A stretch of 64,000 bases of DNA from Mesonia algae (GCF_003253545.1 NZ_QKYV01000001.1:578574-642573), one strand, 5' to 3'. Counted from the stretch's first letter, positions 17,203 through 25,328 are shown. Notes: generated by a model not told the origin, from the sequence alone. Numbers and translations: made by a program.

Positions 17203-18096
17203 ATGTTTAAAAATACCCTCAAAAACTGGCTCTTAAAACTTGGTGTAGCTAGCTTTACTTTATTGATCTTTTTATACGCGATATTTTCAGCTTTAGGAAT
17301 AGAATATCCACCTATTTCTAGAGATATGATAGGAGATAAGCTTTCATTTGAGTGGTTTGTTGTGATGGCAGTTATTCTTGCTCCGCTTTTAGAAGAAGTC
17401 GCTTTTAGAGGTTTTTTTACCGCTAAAAGATGGCTTAGGATTATATCTTTTATAGTTCTGCTTGTTTTTATAGGATTGTCGTTTAGCTATTTTGCTTTAG
17501 CATTACTAGTGTTATATATCGCGACGATATTTGTGAATGATAGAAGTGGCAAAAAACACATTAATACATTACTTATTATGAATGCGGTACTCTTTGCAGG
17601 GATTCATTATACCGCAGAAGATTTTATGACCTCATTAGGTACGATAGCCATTTTAGCACAATTTGGGATGGGATTAATTTTATTGTGGATCACCATTAAC
17701 TTCGGACTTATAAAAGCGATGTTATTTCATGCTTTTTACAACGGGTTATTAATGTTATTGCTATTTATGGCATTACAATATCCTTCTTCTAAAAATCACC
17801 GCATAGAAAGTGAAAATTTAGTCGTAGAATATAAAGAACGAGCTATTTTAGATAGTAATACAAGCTCGTTTTCATCGAGTGCAAATAAAGATACTTTGTA
17901 TATTCATAATATGTCTATTGGAAAAGCAAAACCCATGCTCGAACAAACAAATAATGTTGAAGAAGGAAGTATTTGGGTAGAAAATATTCCTTTTATGAAA
18001 TATGATTTTAAAATCTACACCAACAATCAAGAAGAGGTATATCAATACAGCAAAGAGCTAGAGCAATTACTAAAACAAGAAGAACTTATTAATTAA
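17203..18096 (+). CDS. CPBP family intramembrane metalloprotease
   Basis: A 297-residue membrane protein of the CAAX protease/Rce1-like (Abi) family. Eight or so hydrophobic segments carry the three family motifs: LLEEVAFRGFF with Glu64, Glu65 and Arg69, FAGIHYT with His135, and LFHAFYNG with His176 and Asn180. These form the metal and catalytic site in the membrane. A C-terminal soluble tail of about 100 residues (198-297) is unusual and has no recognised domain. Substrate unknown. The start codon follows the GT9 stop without a gap. Confidence 0.85.
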   Translation: MFKNTLKNWLLKLGVASFTLLIFLYAIFSALGIEYPPISRDMIGDKLSFEWFVVMAVILAPLLEEVAFRGFFTAKRWLRIISFIVLLVFIGLSFSYFALALLVLYIATIFVNDRSGKKHINTLLIMNAVLFAGIHYTAEDFMTSLGTIAILAQFGMGLILLWITINFGLIKAMLFHAFYNGLLMLLLFMALQYPSSKNHRIESENLVVEYKERAILDSNTSSFSSSANKDTLYIHNMSIGKAKPMLEQTNNVEEGSIWVENIPFMKYDFKIYTNNQEEVYQYSKELEQLLKQEELIN

Positions 18097-18099
18097 ACT

Positions 18100-18279
18100 A
18101 TGGATTTTAACACCCCAATTTTTACGTATATCATTATAGGAATATGTGCTTTATATATTTCGGTAAACTTGTATCGTTTTAAAGAACTCGATCAAAATAA
18201 GAGAAGAAGATTGTATATACTTATCGGAGTTTTTGTGCTTTACGTGATTGCTAAAATATGGAGGATAACTCAGGAATAG
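18100..18279 (+). CDS. Small two-helix membrane protein
   Basis: A 59-codon frame starting at ATG 18100, 3 bases after the CPBP gene. It encodes two hydrophobic segments (TYIIIGICALYISVNLY and LYILIGVFVLYVIAKIW) joined by a very basic loop (RFKELDQNKRRR). Tight spacing, good coding character and the positive-inside pattern support a real gene. No function can be assigned. Confidence 0.6.
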   Translation: MDFNTPIFTYIIIGICALYISVNLYRFKELDQNKRRRLYILIGVFVLYVIAKIWRITQE

Positions 18280-18328
18280 TTTTTCGTGTAAAAGATTTTC
18301 TTTAAATTTATTTTTAAATACTTGAATT

Positions 18329-18547
18329 ATGACACTACAAACTCCGTTATTTTTGCTAATTCTTTTAATTTTTTCCATCTTTTTTATTGGTGGCAGCTTA
18401 TTTTTAATTCTTAAAAACGAAAAAGAAAGCTTACCAAAAGTTCTTTGGGTACTCATCGTGTTGGCTTTTCCTCTCGTTGGTGCAGCTGTTTATTATGTAA
18501 ATGCACTTATGCAATACCAAAGAGCAAAACAACAACCTGCTTATTAA
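18329..18547 (+). CDS. Small membrane protein with PLDc_N-like domain
   Basis: A 72-residue protein with two membrane segments. The second, preceded by ESLPKVLWVLIVLAFPLVGAAVYY, has the aromatic and FP-x-x-G pattern of the PLDc_N domain found at the N-terminal end of cardiolipin synthases and as stand-alone small proteins. No catalytic phospholipase domain is attached. It ends about 50 bases before a bidirectional terminator. Confidence 0.7.
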   Translation: MTLQTPLFLLILLIFSIFFIGGSLFLILKNEKESLPKVLWVLIVLAFPLVGAAVYYVNALMQYQRAKQQPAY

Positions 18548-18597
18548 TTAAAATTTAATGAAGAAAAAATAAATATTACACCTATTAAATTCATAAA

Positions 18598-18626
18598 AAA
18601 ACCTCTCTGTATAAGAGAGGTTTTTA
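18598..18626. terminator. Bidirectional intrinsic terminator
   Basis: A 7-bp stem CCTCTCT / AGAGAGG with loop GTATA, flanked by an A-run on the left and a T-run on the right. It can end transcription of the 18329 gene on the plus strand and of the PaaE-like gene on the minus strand. Confidence 0.85.
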
Positions 18627-18637
18627 AATTTTTTATA

Positions 18638-18727
18638 CTGATGAGATGCTGAACTTATTCAGCATGAAAAGCCTGAGGCTCATATCGTCTCGTCTCTCAC
18701 TACTAAACTCTCACTTCTTATTACTAA
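18638..18727. repeat. Intergenic repeat-like element with 8-bp hairpin
   Basis: Between the terminator and the PaaE-like stop codon lie an 8-bp stem hairpin (ATGCTGAA, loop CTTA, TTCAGCAT, 18646-18665), a short GCC/GGC hairpin and a low-complexity tail. Read on the minus strand that tail gives GAAGTGAGAG and TAGTAGTGAGAGACGAG just after the stop codon. The layout resembles dispersed intergenic palindromic elements; one copy alone cannot prove it. Confidence 0.45.
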
Positions 18728-19780
18728 TTAAACATCATCAAAATCAACTTTAATCGTCGATGTCGTAGGATGTGCTTGGCACGTAAGTGTTAAACCTTCT
18801 TCGATCTCTTCGTCGGTTAAGATTTGGTTTTTCATCATTTCGGCTTTTCCTTCGGTGATGCGAGCAATGCAGCTACTGCAAATTCCGCCTTGGCAAGAAT
18901 AAGGAGCGTCTAGATCTTTATCAAGAACCGCATCTAAAATTGTCGCTTTTTGGTCCATTTCAAAGGTAGTTTCCTCATCATCTACCATCACCGTAATCGT
19001 GGTTTTTCCGTCAAGGTTGGCATCTACTTCTCCTGTTTCTGTTGAGGTAAACAATTCAAAATGTATGCGTTCTTTTTCAACCTCATTTTCTTGTAACACT
19101 TCAGAGACTAAATCGATCATTTGTTCAGGTCCGCAAAGGTAAACCGCTTCAAAATGATGACCTTTGAATTTATTTTTCAGTACAAAATTAACGGTGCTGC
19201 GTTCAATTCTGCCAAAGAAAGAATCTTTATCTTTTGCTTGACTGTATACAAACTCAATAAATACACGGTCTGGAAACTCTTGCTGAATTTCTAACAACTC
19301 TTTAAAGTAGATGGTTTCTTGCGGAGTTTTATTTCCGTAAACTAAGACAAACCTGCTGTGCTGTTCTTTCTTTAAAACACTTTTTAAGATAGAAAGTATA
19401 GGAGTTATTCCGCTACCTGCTGCAAAAGCTGCATAATCATGAGATTTTCCATCGCTTGGAGCTTGATAGGTAAATTTGCCTTCTGGCGGAAAAACTTCTA
19501 ATATCTCTCCCTCTTTTAGTTGATTGTTGGCGTAGGATGAAAATAAACCACCTTCTACCTGCTTAACGCTCACTTTTAAATTATTACTACCAGGAGTAGA
19601 TGAAATAGAATAAGAACGTCTTACTTCTTTACCATCAAATTTTTTCTTGATCGTGATATATTGTCCCGCATCGAAGTGAAATACTTCTTTTAATTCTTGC
19701 GGAATCTCAAAAACAATACTAATTGCTTTTGGAGTTTCTCTTATGATTTCTTTTACCGTTAACGGATGAAAATTTTTCAT
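18728..19780 (-). CDS. PaaE-like flavin/2Fe-2S oxidoreductase
   Basis: A 350-residue ferredoxin-NADP reductase-type protein with a C-terminal plant-type ferredoxin domain. The FAD-binding motif is VRRSYSISSTPG (about 70-82), the NAD(P)-binding part includes GSGITPILSILK and VYLCGPEQMI, and the C-terminal domain has YSCQGGICSSC and a distal LTCQAHP, the four cysteine ligands. The Met at 19780 gives a normal N-terminal end; an in-frame upstream extension to 19906 would overlap the divergent padR gene and is not family-like. No phenylacetate oxygenase genes are nearby, so its partner is unknown. Confidence 0.85.
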   Translation of the reverse strand: MKNFHPLTVKEIIRETPKAISIVFEIPQELKEVFHFDAGQYITIKKKFDGKEVRRSYSISSTPGSNNLKVSVKQVEGGLFSSYANNQLKEGEILEVFPPEGKFTYQAPSDGKSHDYAAFAAGSGITPILSILKSVLKKEQHSRFVLVYGNKTPQETIYFKELLEIQQEFPDRVFIEFVYSQAKDKDSFFGRIERSTVNFVLKNKFKGHHFEAVYLCGPEQMIDLVSEVLQENEVEKERIHFELFTSTETGEVDANLDGKTTITVMVDDEETTFEMDQKATILDAVLDKDLDAPYSCQGGICSSCIARITEGKAEMMKNQILTDEEIEEGLTLTCQAHPTTSTIKVDFDDV

Positions 19781-19798
19781 TTTCTTCAAAATTTTTGG

Positions 19799-19806
19799 CA
19801 AAAATA
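19799..19806 (-). promoter_or_regulatory. Candidate -7 element for the PaaE-like gene
   Basis: Minus-strand TATTTTTG matches TAnnTTTG and lies 18 bases before the ATG at 19780, supporting that start. No convincing -33 TTG is seen. Confidence 0.4.
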
Positions 19807-19858
19807 CAAAGTCCGCCGTTCTTTTAAAGCAAATAAGATAAAAACTAATACCTAAGTT

Positions 19859-19888
19859 TTTTATGCATAAGAAATTTATGTATGTTTG
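19859..19888 (+). promoter_or_regulatory. Candidate promoter for the padR operon
   Basis: TATGTTTG (19881-19888) matches TAnnTTTG, with TTT in place of TTG exactly 19 bases upstream (19859-19861). It lies 23 bases before the ATG at 19912. The T-rich and palindromic surroundings (TTATGCATAA at 19861-19870) could be part of an operator for PadR itself. Confidence 0.5.
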
Positions 19889-19911
19889 GATTCTAGTTGA
19901 AACCAAAATTT

Positions 19912-20250
19912 ATGTCGAATTCAAAGTTATATAAGGGAAGTCTTTCGACCATCATTTTAAAATTGCTTTCTAAGGAAGATAAAATGTATGGCTACGAAAT
20001 AACCCAACGAGTAAAAGAACTTACAAAGGGAGAATTAAAAATTACCGAAGGTGCACTTTATCCCGCTTTGCATAAGTTAGAAGCCGATGGTTTACTAGAA
20101 GTAGAAATGCAAAAAGTAGATAATCGTTTGCGTAAATATTATAAACTTACCCAAAAAGGAACTACCGAAACAGTATCTAAACTCGAAGAGCTAGAGCGCT
20201 TTATGGAAACCATGAACGGACTTATGAATCCAAAACCGAGTTTAGGATGA
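19912..20250 (+). CDS. PadR family transcriptional regulator
   Basis: A 112-residue winged-helix repressor. The family pattern is complete: LYKGSLSTIILKLLSKEDKMYGYEI, then ELKITEGALYPALHKLEADGLL (recognition helix and wing), RKYYKLTQKG and a C-terminal dimerisation helix. The ATG at 19912 is preferred over an upstream TTG at 19897 because it gives the usual short N-terminal arm. It overlaps the next gene by 4 bases (ATGA), so it is the first gene of an operon with three membrane proteins and probably an ABC exporter that it may control. Confidence 0.9.
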   Translation: MSNSKLYKGSLSTIILKLLSKEDKMYGYEITQRVKELTKGELKITEGALYPALHKLEADGLLEVEMQKVDNRLRKYYKLTQKGTTETVSKLEELERFMETMNGLMNPKPSLG

Positions 20251-20855
20251 TAAAGTTAGGTCAGGAAGAATTGGAGTTTATAGACAATTACCTAAAAAAT
20301 TCTGGGGTAGAATATATAGATGTTCGCTTAGAAATGTTAGACCATGTAGCAAGCGCGGTAGAAGCTAAAATGAAAGAGAAGCAAACCGATTTTTATGAGA
20401 CTTTTAAAGCTTATATGGTAATGAATAAAAAGGAGCTTTTAAAACAAACAGATTCTTTTGCTAAAGAATCTTTAAAGAAAGTTTTACAAATGGTAGGCAA
20501 AAATCTATTTCATCCTTTGTCATTAGTAATTACTGCTGCTGTTGTAATAATAACTGTTGTTTTATTTGATTTCTTAAAACAACATTTGATACTTTTTAGT
20601 TTGGGCTTGTTCTTTTTAGAATTTGTAGCCATTGTATTAATTACAAAGACTTATAAAAAACAAAAATACCTCCATCTTCAGAAGTTGGTTTCTATCATTA
20701 TGTCTTTTGATTATATCATGCACATGTATGTGTTAGAAAGAGAAATACCCTATTATGAATGGATTTTAGCTTTATTTATTCTTATTAATATTTCATTCTT
20801 CCTATCACTTTATCAACTTTTTAATGAATATAAAAAACAGTTTGATTTAGTATGA
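20247..20855 (+). CDS. PadR-linked membrane protein, paralog 1
   Basis: A 202-residue protein with a soluble N-terminal domain of about 85 residues (LEFIDNYLKNSGVEYIDVRL, then LDHVASAVEAKM) and three to four membrane segments at about 90-195. The N-terminal domain is almost identical to that of the next gene and shares the Y-x-DV-x-LE-x3-DH pattern with the third one. The layout recalls PadR-partner membrane proteins in other phyla (DUF1700/DUF1129-like), but I do not recognise the family. Overlaps with both neighbours are 4 bases, so translation is coupled. Confidence 0.8.
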   Translation: MIKLGQEELEFIDNYLKNSGVEYIDVRLEMLDHVASAVEAKMKEKQTDFYETFKAYMVMNKKELLKQTDSFAKESLKKVLQMVGKNLFHPLSLVITAAVVIITVVLFDFLKQHLILFSLGLFFLEFVAIVLITKTYKKQKYLHLQKLVSIIMSFDYIMHMYVLEREIPYYEWILALFILINISFFLSLYQLFNEYKKQFDLV

Positions 20856-21457
20856 GAAAGTTAGGCAAGAGAGAATTAGAGTTTATAGACAATTACCTTA
20901 AAAACTCTGGGGTAGAATATATAGATGTTCGTTTAGAAATGCTAGACCACGTAGCCAGTGCGGTAGAAGCTAAAATGCAAGCAGAGCAAACTGAATTTTA
21001 TGAAGCTTTTAAAGCTTATATGGTGGTTAATAAAAAGGAGCTTTTAAAAAGTAGCACAAAATATTCTTGGAGTGTAGATAAAAAATTACTTGTTTTGGTT
21101 TGCAAAAACTTATTTTCTTTTCCTGTGGTTATAAGCCTATTTTTATTAGGCGTCACTACTTATTTAAGTGAAGTAAATAAAATTTATTGGCTTTACTCGG
21201 TTCTCGTATTTTCTCCAATTTTATACATAGGTGTTCCTGCAATCATTTATAGAAAGTTTAAATATTCCTTTTTACATCGTTTCGCTTTATATGCTGTATT
21301 AATAAACTCAATTACAAATAATTTTTTTCTTAGATCTTTAGAAGGAAATAGTTCTAATTTTTATGTGTTGATTTTTGTTTTTTGGTTAAACCTTAGTATT
21401 GCTTTTTCAGCTTATCATTTTATCAAAATGTATAAAAATAAAATGTCATTGACATGA
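20852..21457 (+). CDS. PadR-linked membrane protein, paralog 2
   Basis: A 201-residue protein. Its first 66 or so residues match paralog 1 at nearly every position, and the DNA of 20863-21045 is correspondingly close to 20258-20440. After that point the sequences diverge abruptly into different membrane segments (four here). This suggests either recent duplication followed by replacement of the membrane half or gene conversion confined to the N-terminal domain. Function unknown; coupled to both neighbours by ATGA overlaps. Confidence 0.8.
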   Translation: MRKLGKRELEFIDNYLKNSGVEYIDVRLEMLDHVASAVEAKMQAEQTEFYEAFKAYMVVNKKELLKSSTKYSWSVDKKLLVLVCKNLFSFPVVISLFLLGVTTYLSEVNKIYWLYSVLVFSPILYIGVPAIIYRKFKYSFLHRFALYAVLINSITNNFFLRSLEGNSSNFYVLIFVFWLNLSIAFSAYHFIKMYKNKMSLT

Positions 21458-22158
21458 AAAAAGTAACCTCACTTCAAATAGAGCGTCTTTTTCAGTTTAC
21501 CGATCAGCATTTTGTAGATTATTACGATGTACAATTAGAATTGGTAGATCACCTTGCCAATGCTATTGAAGAGCAGTGGCAAGAAAATCCAGACAAAGAT
21601 TTTGAAACTGCTTTGCAAGAAGAATTTAAAAAGTTTGGTGTCTTTGGTTTTCTAGAAGTGGTAGAAGCGAGACAAGCTGCAATGCAAAAACGCTATCATC
21701 AACTCATGTGGAAAGAAGCTAAAGAATTTTTAAAACTGCCTAAGGTGGTAATTTTAGCTACTGCGTTTTTGGTAAGTTTTACCTTGATAACACAAATTAC
21801 TTATGGCGTTTACATTTTAATAGGAATTTTACTTTGTCTCGTAATCTTATTTAGTTTGAGGTTTTATAAAAATAATAAAGAAATAAAAAGATTAAGAAAA
21901 CAGAGTAAGCAGAAACCCTATTTATTAGAAACCTTACTTAATCATACTGGGCAATTTGGAGCTTTTTTAAATTTACCTATCCAACTTCTAGTTTTAATAA
22001 CAAAAGAAGTGGAGATAAATATTTGGATAGGCATTATATATGGCTTACTACTTACAGGAGTTACCTTAGTATTTTACATTACCCTGTTTTTACTTCCGCG
22101 GAAGCGAGATGAAATACTGCAAGAGGCATACCCCGAATTAAAGATGCAGACTTTGTAA
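21454..22158 (+). CDS. PadR-linked membrane protein, paralog 3
   Basis: A 234-residue, more distant member of the tandem set. The N-terminal domain keeps FVDYYDVQLELVDHLANAIEEQW, aligning with the same block in paralogs 1 and 2, followed by a longer linker and four membrane segments in two pairs (about 93-130 and 170-220). It ends in a charged tail. The gene contains one of the CTTCCGCGGAAG palindromes near its 3' end. It is 73 bases before the DUF5687 permease gene. Confidence 0.78.
   Translation: MKKVTSLQIERLFQFTDQHFVDYYDVQLELVDHLANAIEEQWQENPDKDFETALQEEFKKFGVFGFLEVVEARQAAMQKRYHQLMWKEAKEFLKLPKVVILATAFLVSFTLITQITYGVYILIGILLCLVILFSLRFYKNNKEIKRLRKQSKQKPYLLETLLNHTGQFGAFLNLPIQLLVLITKEVEINIWIGIIYGLLLTGVTLVFYITLFLLPRKRDEILQEAYPELKMQTL
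22093..22104. repeat. Palindrome CTTCCGCGGAAG inside paralog 3
   Basis: A perfect 12-bp palindrome identical to the core of the elements at 14757 and 50972. It falls near the 3' end of the coding region, encoding LPRKR. Confidence 0.7.
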
Positions 22159-22231
22159 CATTTTCAACATTTTAGCACTAATCAAATGGTAGGTACTAAC
22201 TTACTCTAAGAAATAAAAAAGAAGAAACTTT

Positions 22232-23704
22232 ATGTTTAAACGATTTCTATCACTAGAGTGGAAGCAATTTTCTCGTTCTTCCTATTTTCAAAAAGGCTTA
22301 GCCATTAAAATATTACTCATTTTAGCAGCACTTTATTTTATCGTTTGCTTTGGGGTTTTAGGTGTATTTTCATTCTTTCTTATAGAAGATGGTTTCCCAA
22401 ATGAAGATCCTTTAGAGGTGGTAAATAATTATTTGGTGTTTTGGTTTCTGATCGATTTAGGTTTCCGGTTTTTTATGCAGCAATTACCAGTGATGAATAT
22501 TAAACCCTATATGATTATTCCCATAAAACGAGAAACGGTGATTCATTATTTATTAGGGAAAACAACCCTTTCTTTTTTTAATATTTTACCGCTTTTCTTT
22601 TTTCTTCCTTTTAGTATCGTCTTGTTAGCGCAAGGTTATAATCCGTTTCAAGTCATTTGTTGGTTCTTCTCGATGGTGTTTTTTACCATTTCCCTAAACT
22701 ACCTCAATTTTTTACTAAATAAAAACAACAAAGTTTTCTATGCAATCGTAGCGGTTTTAGGAGCTTTAATCTTATTAGAGTTTTATCATATTTATCCTAT
22801 TGCAGAATATGCTGGTTTGTTTTTTAATGAAATTTATAACAAGTGGTATGCGGTAAGTATTCCGTTATTGTTAATGATTTTGTTGTATCGTAGGAATTAT
22901 AAATTTATAAGAGAGGGTTTTTATTTAGACGATGCCATCCGTAAAGAAAGTAAAGAAGTAAGTTCTACAGATTTAGGTTTTCTAAACCGTTTTGGCTCGA
23001 TTGCACCATTCTTAAAAAACGATGTAAAACTCATTATTCGTAACGCAAGACCTAAGCAAGTTTTAATGATGTCTTTTCTTTTTTTATTTTATGGACTCAT
23101 ATTTTACACGCAAGATATGTATAGAGATATGCCTGCATTTTTAGCTTTTGCTTCGATTTTTGTCACGGGCGGATTTTTACTTTCCTTCGGACAATTAGTT
23201 CCTTCTTGGGATAGCGAATATTATAAAATGTTGATGAGTCAGAATATTCCTTATCGGAAATATTTAGAGTCTAAATGGTATTTAATGGTCGTAGCTGTAG
23301 TAGCTTCCTTTATTTTAAGTACCCCATATTTATATTTTGGCTACAAGATTTATAGTATGATTGCTGCTGGAGCCTTATTTAATATCGGCTTAAACTCTTT
23401 TATTACTTTGTATGGAGGCGTTCTAAATCGTGTTCCGGTAGAACTTAACGTAAAAGCAAAAGCCTTTAGCAATACACAAGGTTTTAACCCAACGCAATTG
23501 TTAATTGCCTTACCTAAAATGGCTGGGCCGATGCTTATTTTTTACCTTCCGTATAAGTTTATCAATTTTGAAGCTGGGATTTTAGCGCTCGCTTTAAGCG
23601 GAATTTTAGGTTTGGTATTTAAAAATTTCTTTCTCAATCAAATTGAAAAAGTGTACCAAAAAGGAAAATACAAAACCATAGCCGCATTCGACGAAAAAAA
23701 ATAA
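22232..23704 (+). CDS. DUF5687 family membrane protein, probable ABC permease
   Basis: A 490-residue polytopic protein with about twelve hydrophobic segments, beginning MFKRFLSLEWKQFSRSSYFQ, the usual opening of the DUF5687 family of Bacteroidota. It is followed after 22 bases by an ABC ATPase gene, which supports a permease role in export or membrane-lipid handling. Substrate unknown. A soluble loop at about residues 225-275 (RKESKEVSSTDLGFLNRFGSI) separates two halves of the membrane domain. Probably in one operon with padR, whose homologs often control ABC exporters. Confidence 0.78.
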   Translation: MFKRFLSLEWKQFSRSSYFQKGLAIKILLILAALYFIVCFGVLGVFSFFLIEDGFPNEDPLEVVNNYLVFWFLIDLGFRFFMQQLPVMNIKPYMIIPIKRETVIHYLLGKTTLSFFNILPLFFFLPFSIVLLAQGYNPFQVICWFFSMVFFTISLNYLNFLLNKNNKVFYAIVAVLGALILLEFYHIYPIAEYAGLFFNEIYNKWYAVSIPLLLMILLYRRNYKFIREGFYLDDAIRKESKEVSSTDLGFLNRFGSIAPFLKNDVKLIIRNARPKQVLMMSFLFLFYGLIFYTQDMYRDMPAFLAFASIFVTGGFLLSFGQLVPSWDSEYYKMLMSQNIPYRKYLESKWYLMVVAVVASFILSTPYLYFGYKIYSMIAAGALFNIGLNSFITLYGGVLNRVPVELNVKAKAFSNTQGFNPTQLLIALPKMAGPMLIFYLPYKFINFEAGILALALSGILGLVFKNFFLNQIEKVYQKGKYKTIAAFDEKK

Positions 23705-23726
23705 TTAAGACTCTCAATTTTAGATC

Positions 23727-24422
23727 ATGATAGAAGTACATAATTTAAGCAAATCTTATAACAGCACCCAAGTGTTGAACATTCCATCCTTAGACATTCC
23801 TAAAGGACAAAGTTTTGGTTTGGTAGGAAATAACGGAGCAGGAAAAACCACGTTTTTTAGTCTGTTGCTAGATTTAATTCAGCCCACTACAGGGAACATA
23901 AAAAATAAACAAGTCGTAGTAAACGAAAGTGAAGATTGGAAACCTTTTACGTCTTCTTTTATCGACGAAAGTTTCCTCATAGGTTACCTTACGGCAGAAG
24001 AATATTTTTACTTTATAGGAGAATTACGCGGACAAACCAAAGCCGATGTAGATACTCTCCTTAACGGATTTGAAGATTTCTTTCACGGAGAAATACTTCA
24101 GCAAAAAAAATACTTAAGAGATCTATCTAAAGGAAACCAGAAAAAAGCAGGTATTGTAGCTTCATTTATTGGTAATCCAGAAGTGGTGATTCTCGATGAA
24201 CCTTTTGCTAATCTAGATCCGACCACACAAATTAGATTAAAACAGATCATTAAAGATTTGGCACAAACCAAAGGTGTAACGGTGTTGGTTTCTAGTCACG
24301 ACCTCATTCACGTAACCGAAGTTTGCGAACGTATAGTATTGTTAGACAAAGGCGAAGTGGTAAGAGATATGATGACAAGCGAAGCTACACTTCAAGAATT
24401 AGAAACCTATTTTGCGAGGTAG
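23727..24422 (+). CDS. ABC transporter ATP-binding protein
   Basis: A 231-residue ATPase with Walker A GNNGAGKT at 34-41, an ABC signature LSKGNQ at 133-138 (the usual LSGGQ changed to LSKGN, as in the ABC-2 exporter group), Walker B VVILDEP at 153-159 and the H-loop SSHD. It drives the DUF5687 permease encoded just upstream. The ATPase resembles those of ABC-2 type exporters of drugs, lipids or polysaccharides. It lacks a membrane domain, so it depends on that partner. Confidence 0.9.
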   Translation: MIEVHNLSKSYNSTQVLNIPSLDIPKGQSFGLVGNNGAGKTTFFSLLLDLIQPTTGNIKNKQVVVNESEDWKPFTSSFIDESFLIGYLTAEEYFYFIGELRGQTKADVDTLLNGFEDFFHGEILQQKKYLRDLSKGNQKKAGIVASFIGNPEVVILDEPFANLDPTTQIRLKQIIKDLAQTKGVTVLVSSHDLIHVTEVCERIVLLDKGEVVRDMMTSEATLQELETYFAR

Positions 24423-24474
24423 TTTTAAAATATTTTTTTATAACTTTAGTTATTAAACTTTAAAAGTTCAAGCC

Positions 24475-25176
24475 ATGAAAAAAATTATTTTTTTTCTATT
24501 AACGTTTCCTTTTTTTACAAACGCACAAACCTACAAAGCAGTTTATGATGTAAGCTTAAAAGCGGAAGATAGCTTAATAAACTTAACCTTTTCTCAGTTT
24601 GATAATAATAAAGTGGTAATAGCAAATAGCGATTACGCTTTTTATTATTCAGCAAATTTTGACATTAAAGAAGAAAAATCATTTAAAACTCCTGGGGGTA
24701 GCGTAAATATGAAGATGACATCTTCAACAACCGAAGATGCTTCTATTAATTTTCTACTTAAACAAGAACAAATACTTTTTGAAATTGATACTACAAAATC
24801 AAGGAAAGATAAAATAGTAGGATTAAAAAAAATACAACCAAAATTTGAGGTGGTAGAAGAAAAAGATACAATCATTAAAGGAAAAACCTATCATTTTTTA
24901 AAAGTGAAAAGCCTCTCTGGGGATACTGTCATCAATTATTATTTTGACCCTACTTTACCAAAAGGTATTATGCCTTATGTCGATTCACTTGGCGATAAAG
25001 CTCCCAAAGGAGGAGTTTATAAATTTGAACGTACCAACTTAGTAAGCCCATCACCAGCAACTACTGTAGCAACGCTTATAAGTGTGGAGCAAATAGAGTT
25101 TAACTTTAAACCTTATCTACAAATTATTAAGAATATCAAGGTAAGTGAGGATAAAATATCGGTGCTAAATTTTTAG
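24475..25176 (+). CDS. Secreted protein of unknown function (GLPGLI-like architecture)
   Basis: A 233-residue protein with a clear signal peptide (MKKIIFFLLTFPFFTNAQT, cleavage after about residue 17-18) and a mature beta-rich region starting YKAVYDVSLKAEDSL. The opening and overall length resemble GLPGLI-family secreted proteins of Bacteroidota, but the GLPGLI motif itself is absent, so the family is uncertain. A possible -7 element (TAACTTTA at 24441-24448) suggests its own promoter, separate from the ABC genes. Confidence 0.65.
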   Translation: MKKIIFFLLTFPFFTNAQTYKAVYDVSLKAEDSLINLTFSQFDNNKVVIANSDYAFYYSANFDIKEEKSFKTPGGSVNMKMTSSTTEDASINFLLKQEQILFEIDTTKSRKDKIVGLKKIQPKFEVVEEKDTIIKGKTYHFLKVKSLSGDTVINYYFDPTLPKGIMPYVDSLGDKAPKGGVYKFERTNLVSPSPATTVATLISVEQIEFNFKPYLQIIKNIKVSEDKISVLNF

Positions 25177-25328
25177 AAATAAACCAGTATAGGTGATTTT
25201 TACGCTTCAAGTCCAAACTCAAATTTATTATGGGTTTACATTTGTTTTTCTTAAAAGAAATGTATTTTTACGCACTCCCATACTAAAAACGGGAAGAATA
25301 AGTTATTCTTTATACCTATTTTAACTTA

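Noticed and set aside
18638-18669. Hammerhead-ribozyme-like core: CTGATGA, hairpin, GAAA
   Set aside because: The flanking sequences do not form stem I, the stem III candidate is only 3-4 bp with an extra A, and the first pair of stem II is not G-C. Probably chance within a palindromic intergenic element.
18728-19780. Phenylacetate degradation gene (paaE proper)
   Set aside because: No paaABC oxygenase or other paa ring-opening genes in the window; the name is kept only as a family resemblance.
19781-19906. 42-residue N-terminal extension of the PaaE-like protein
   Set aside because: It overlaps the padR start, contains a candidate promoter of the gene itself, and does not look like a reductase N-terminal end or a clear signal peptide.
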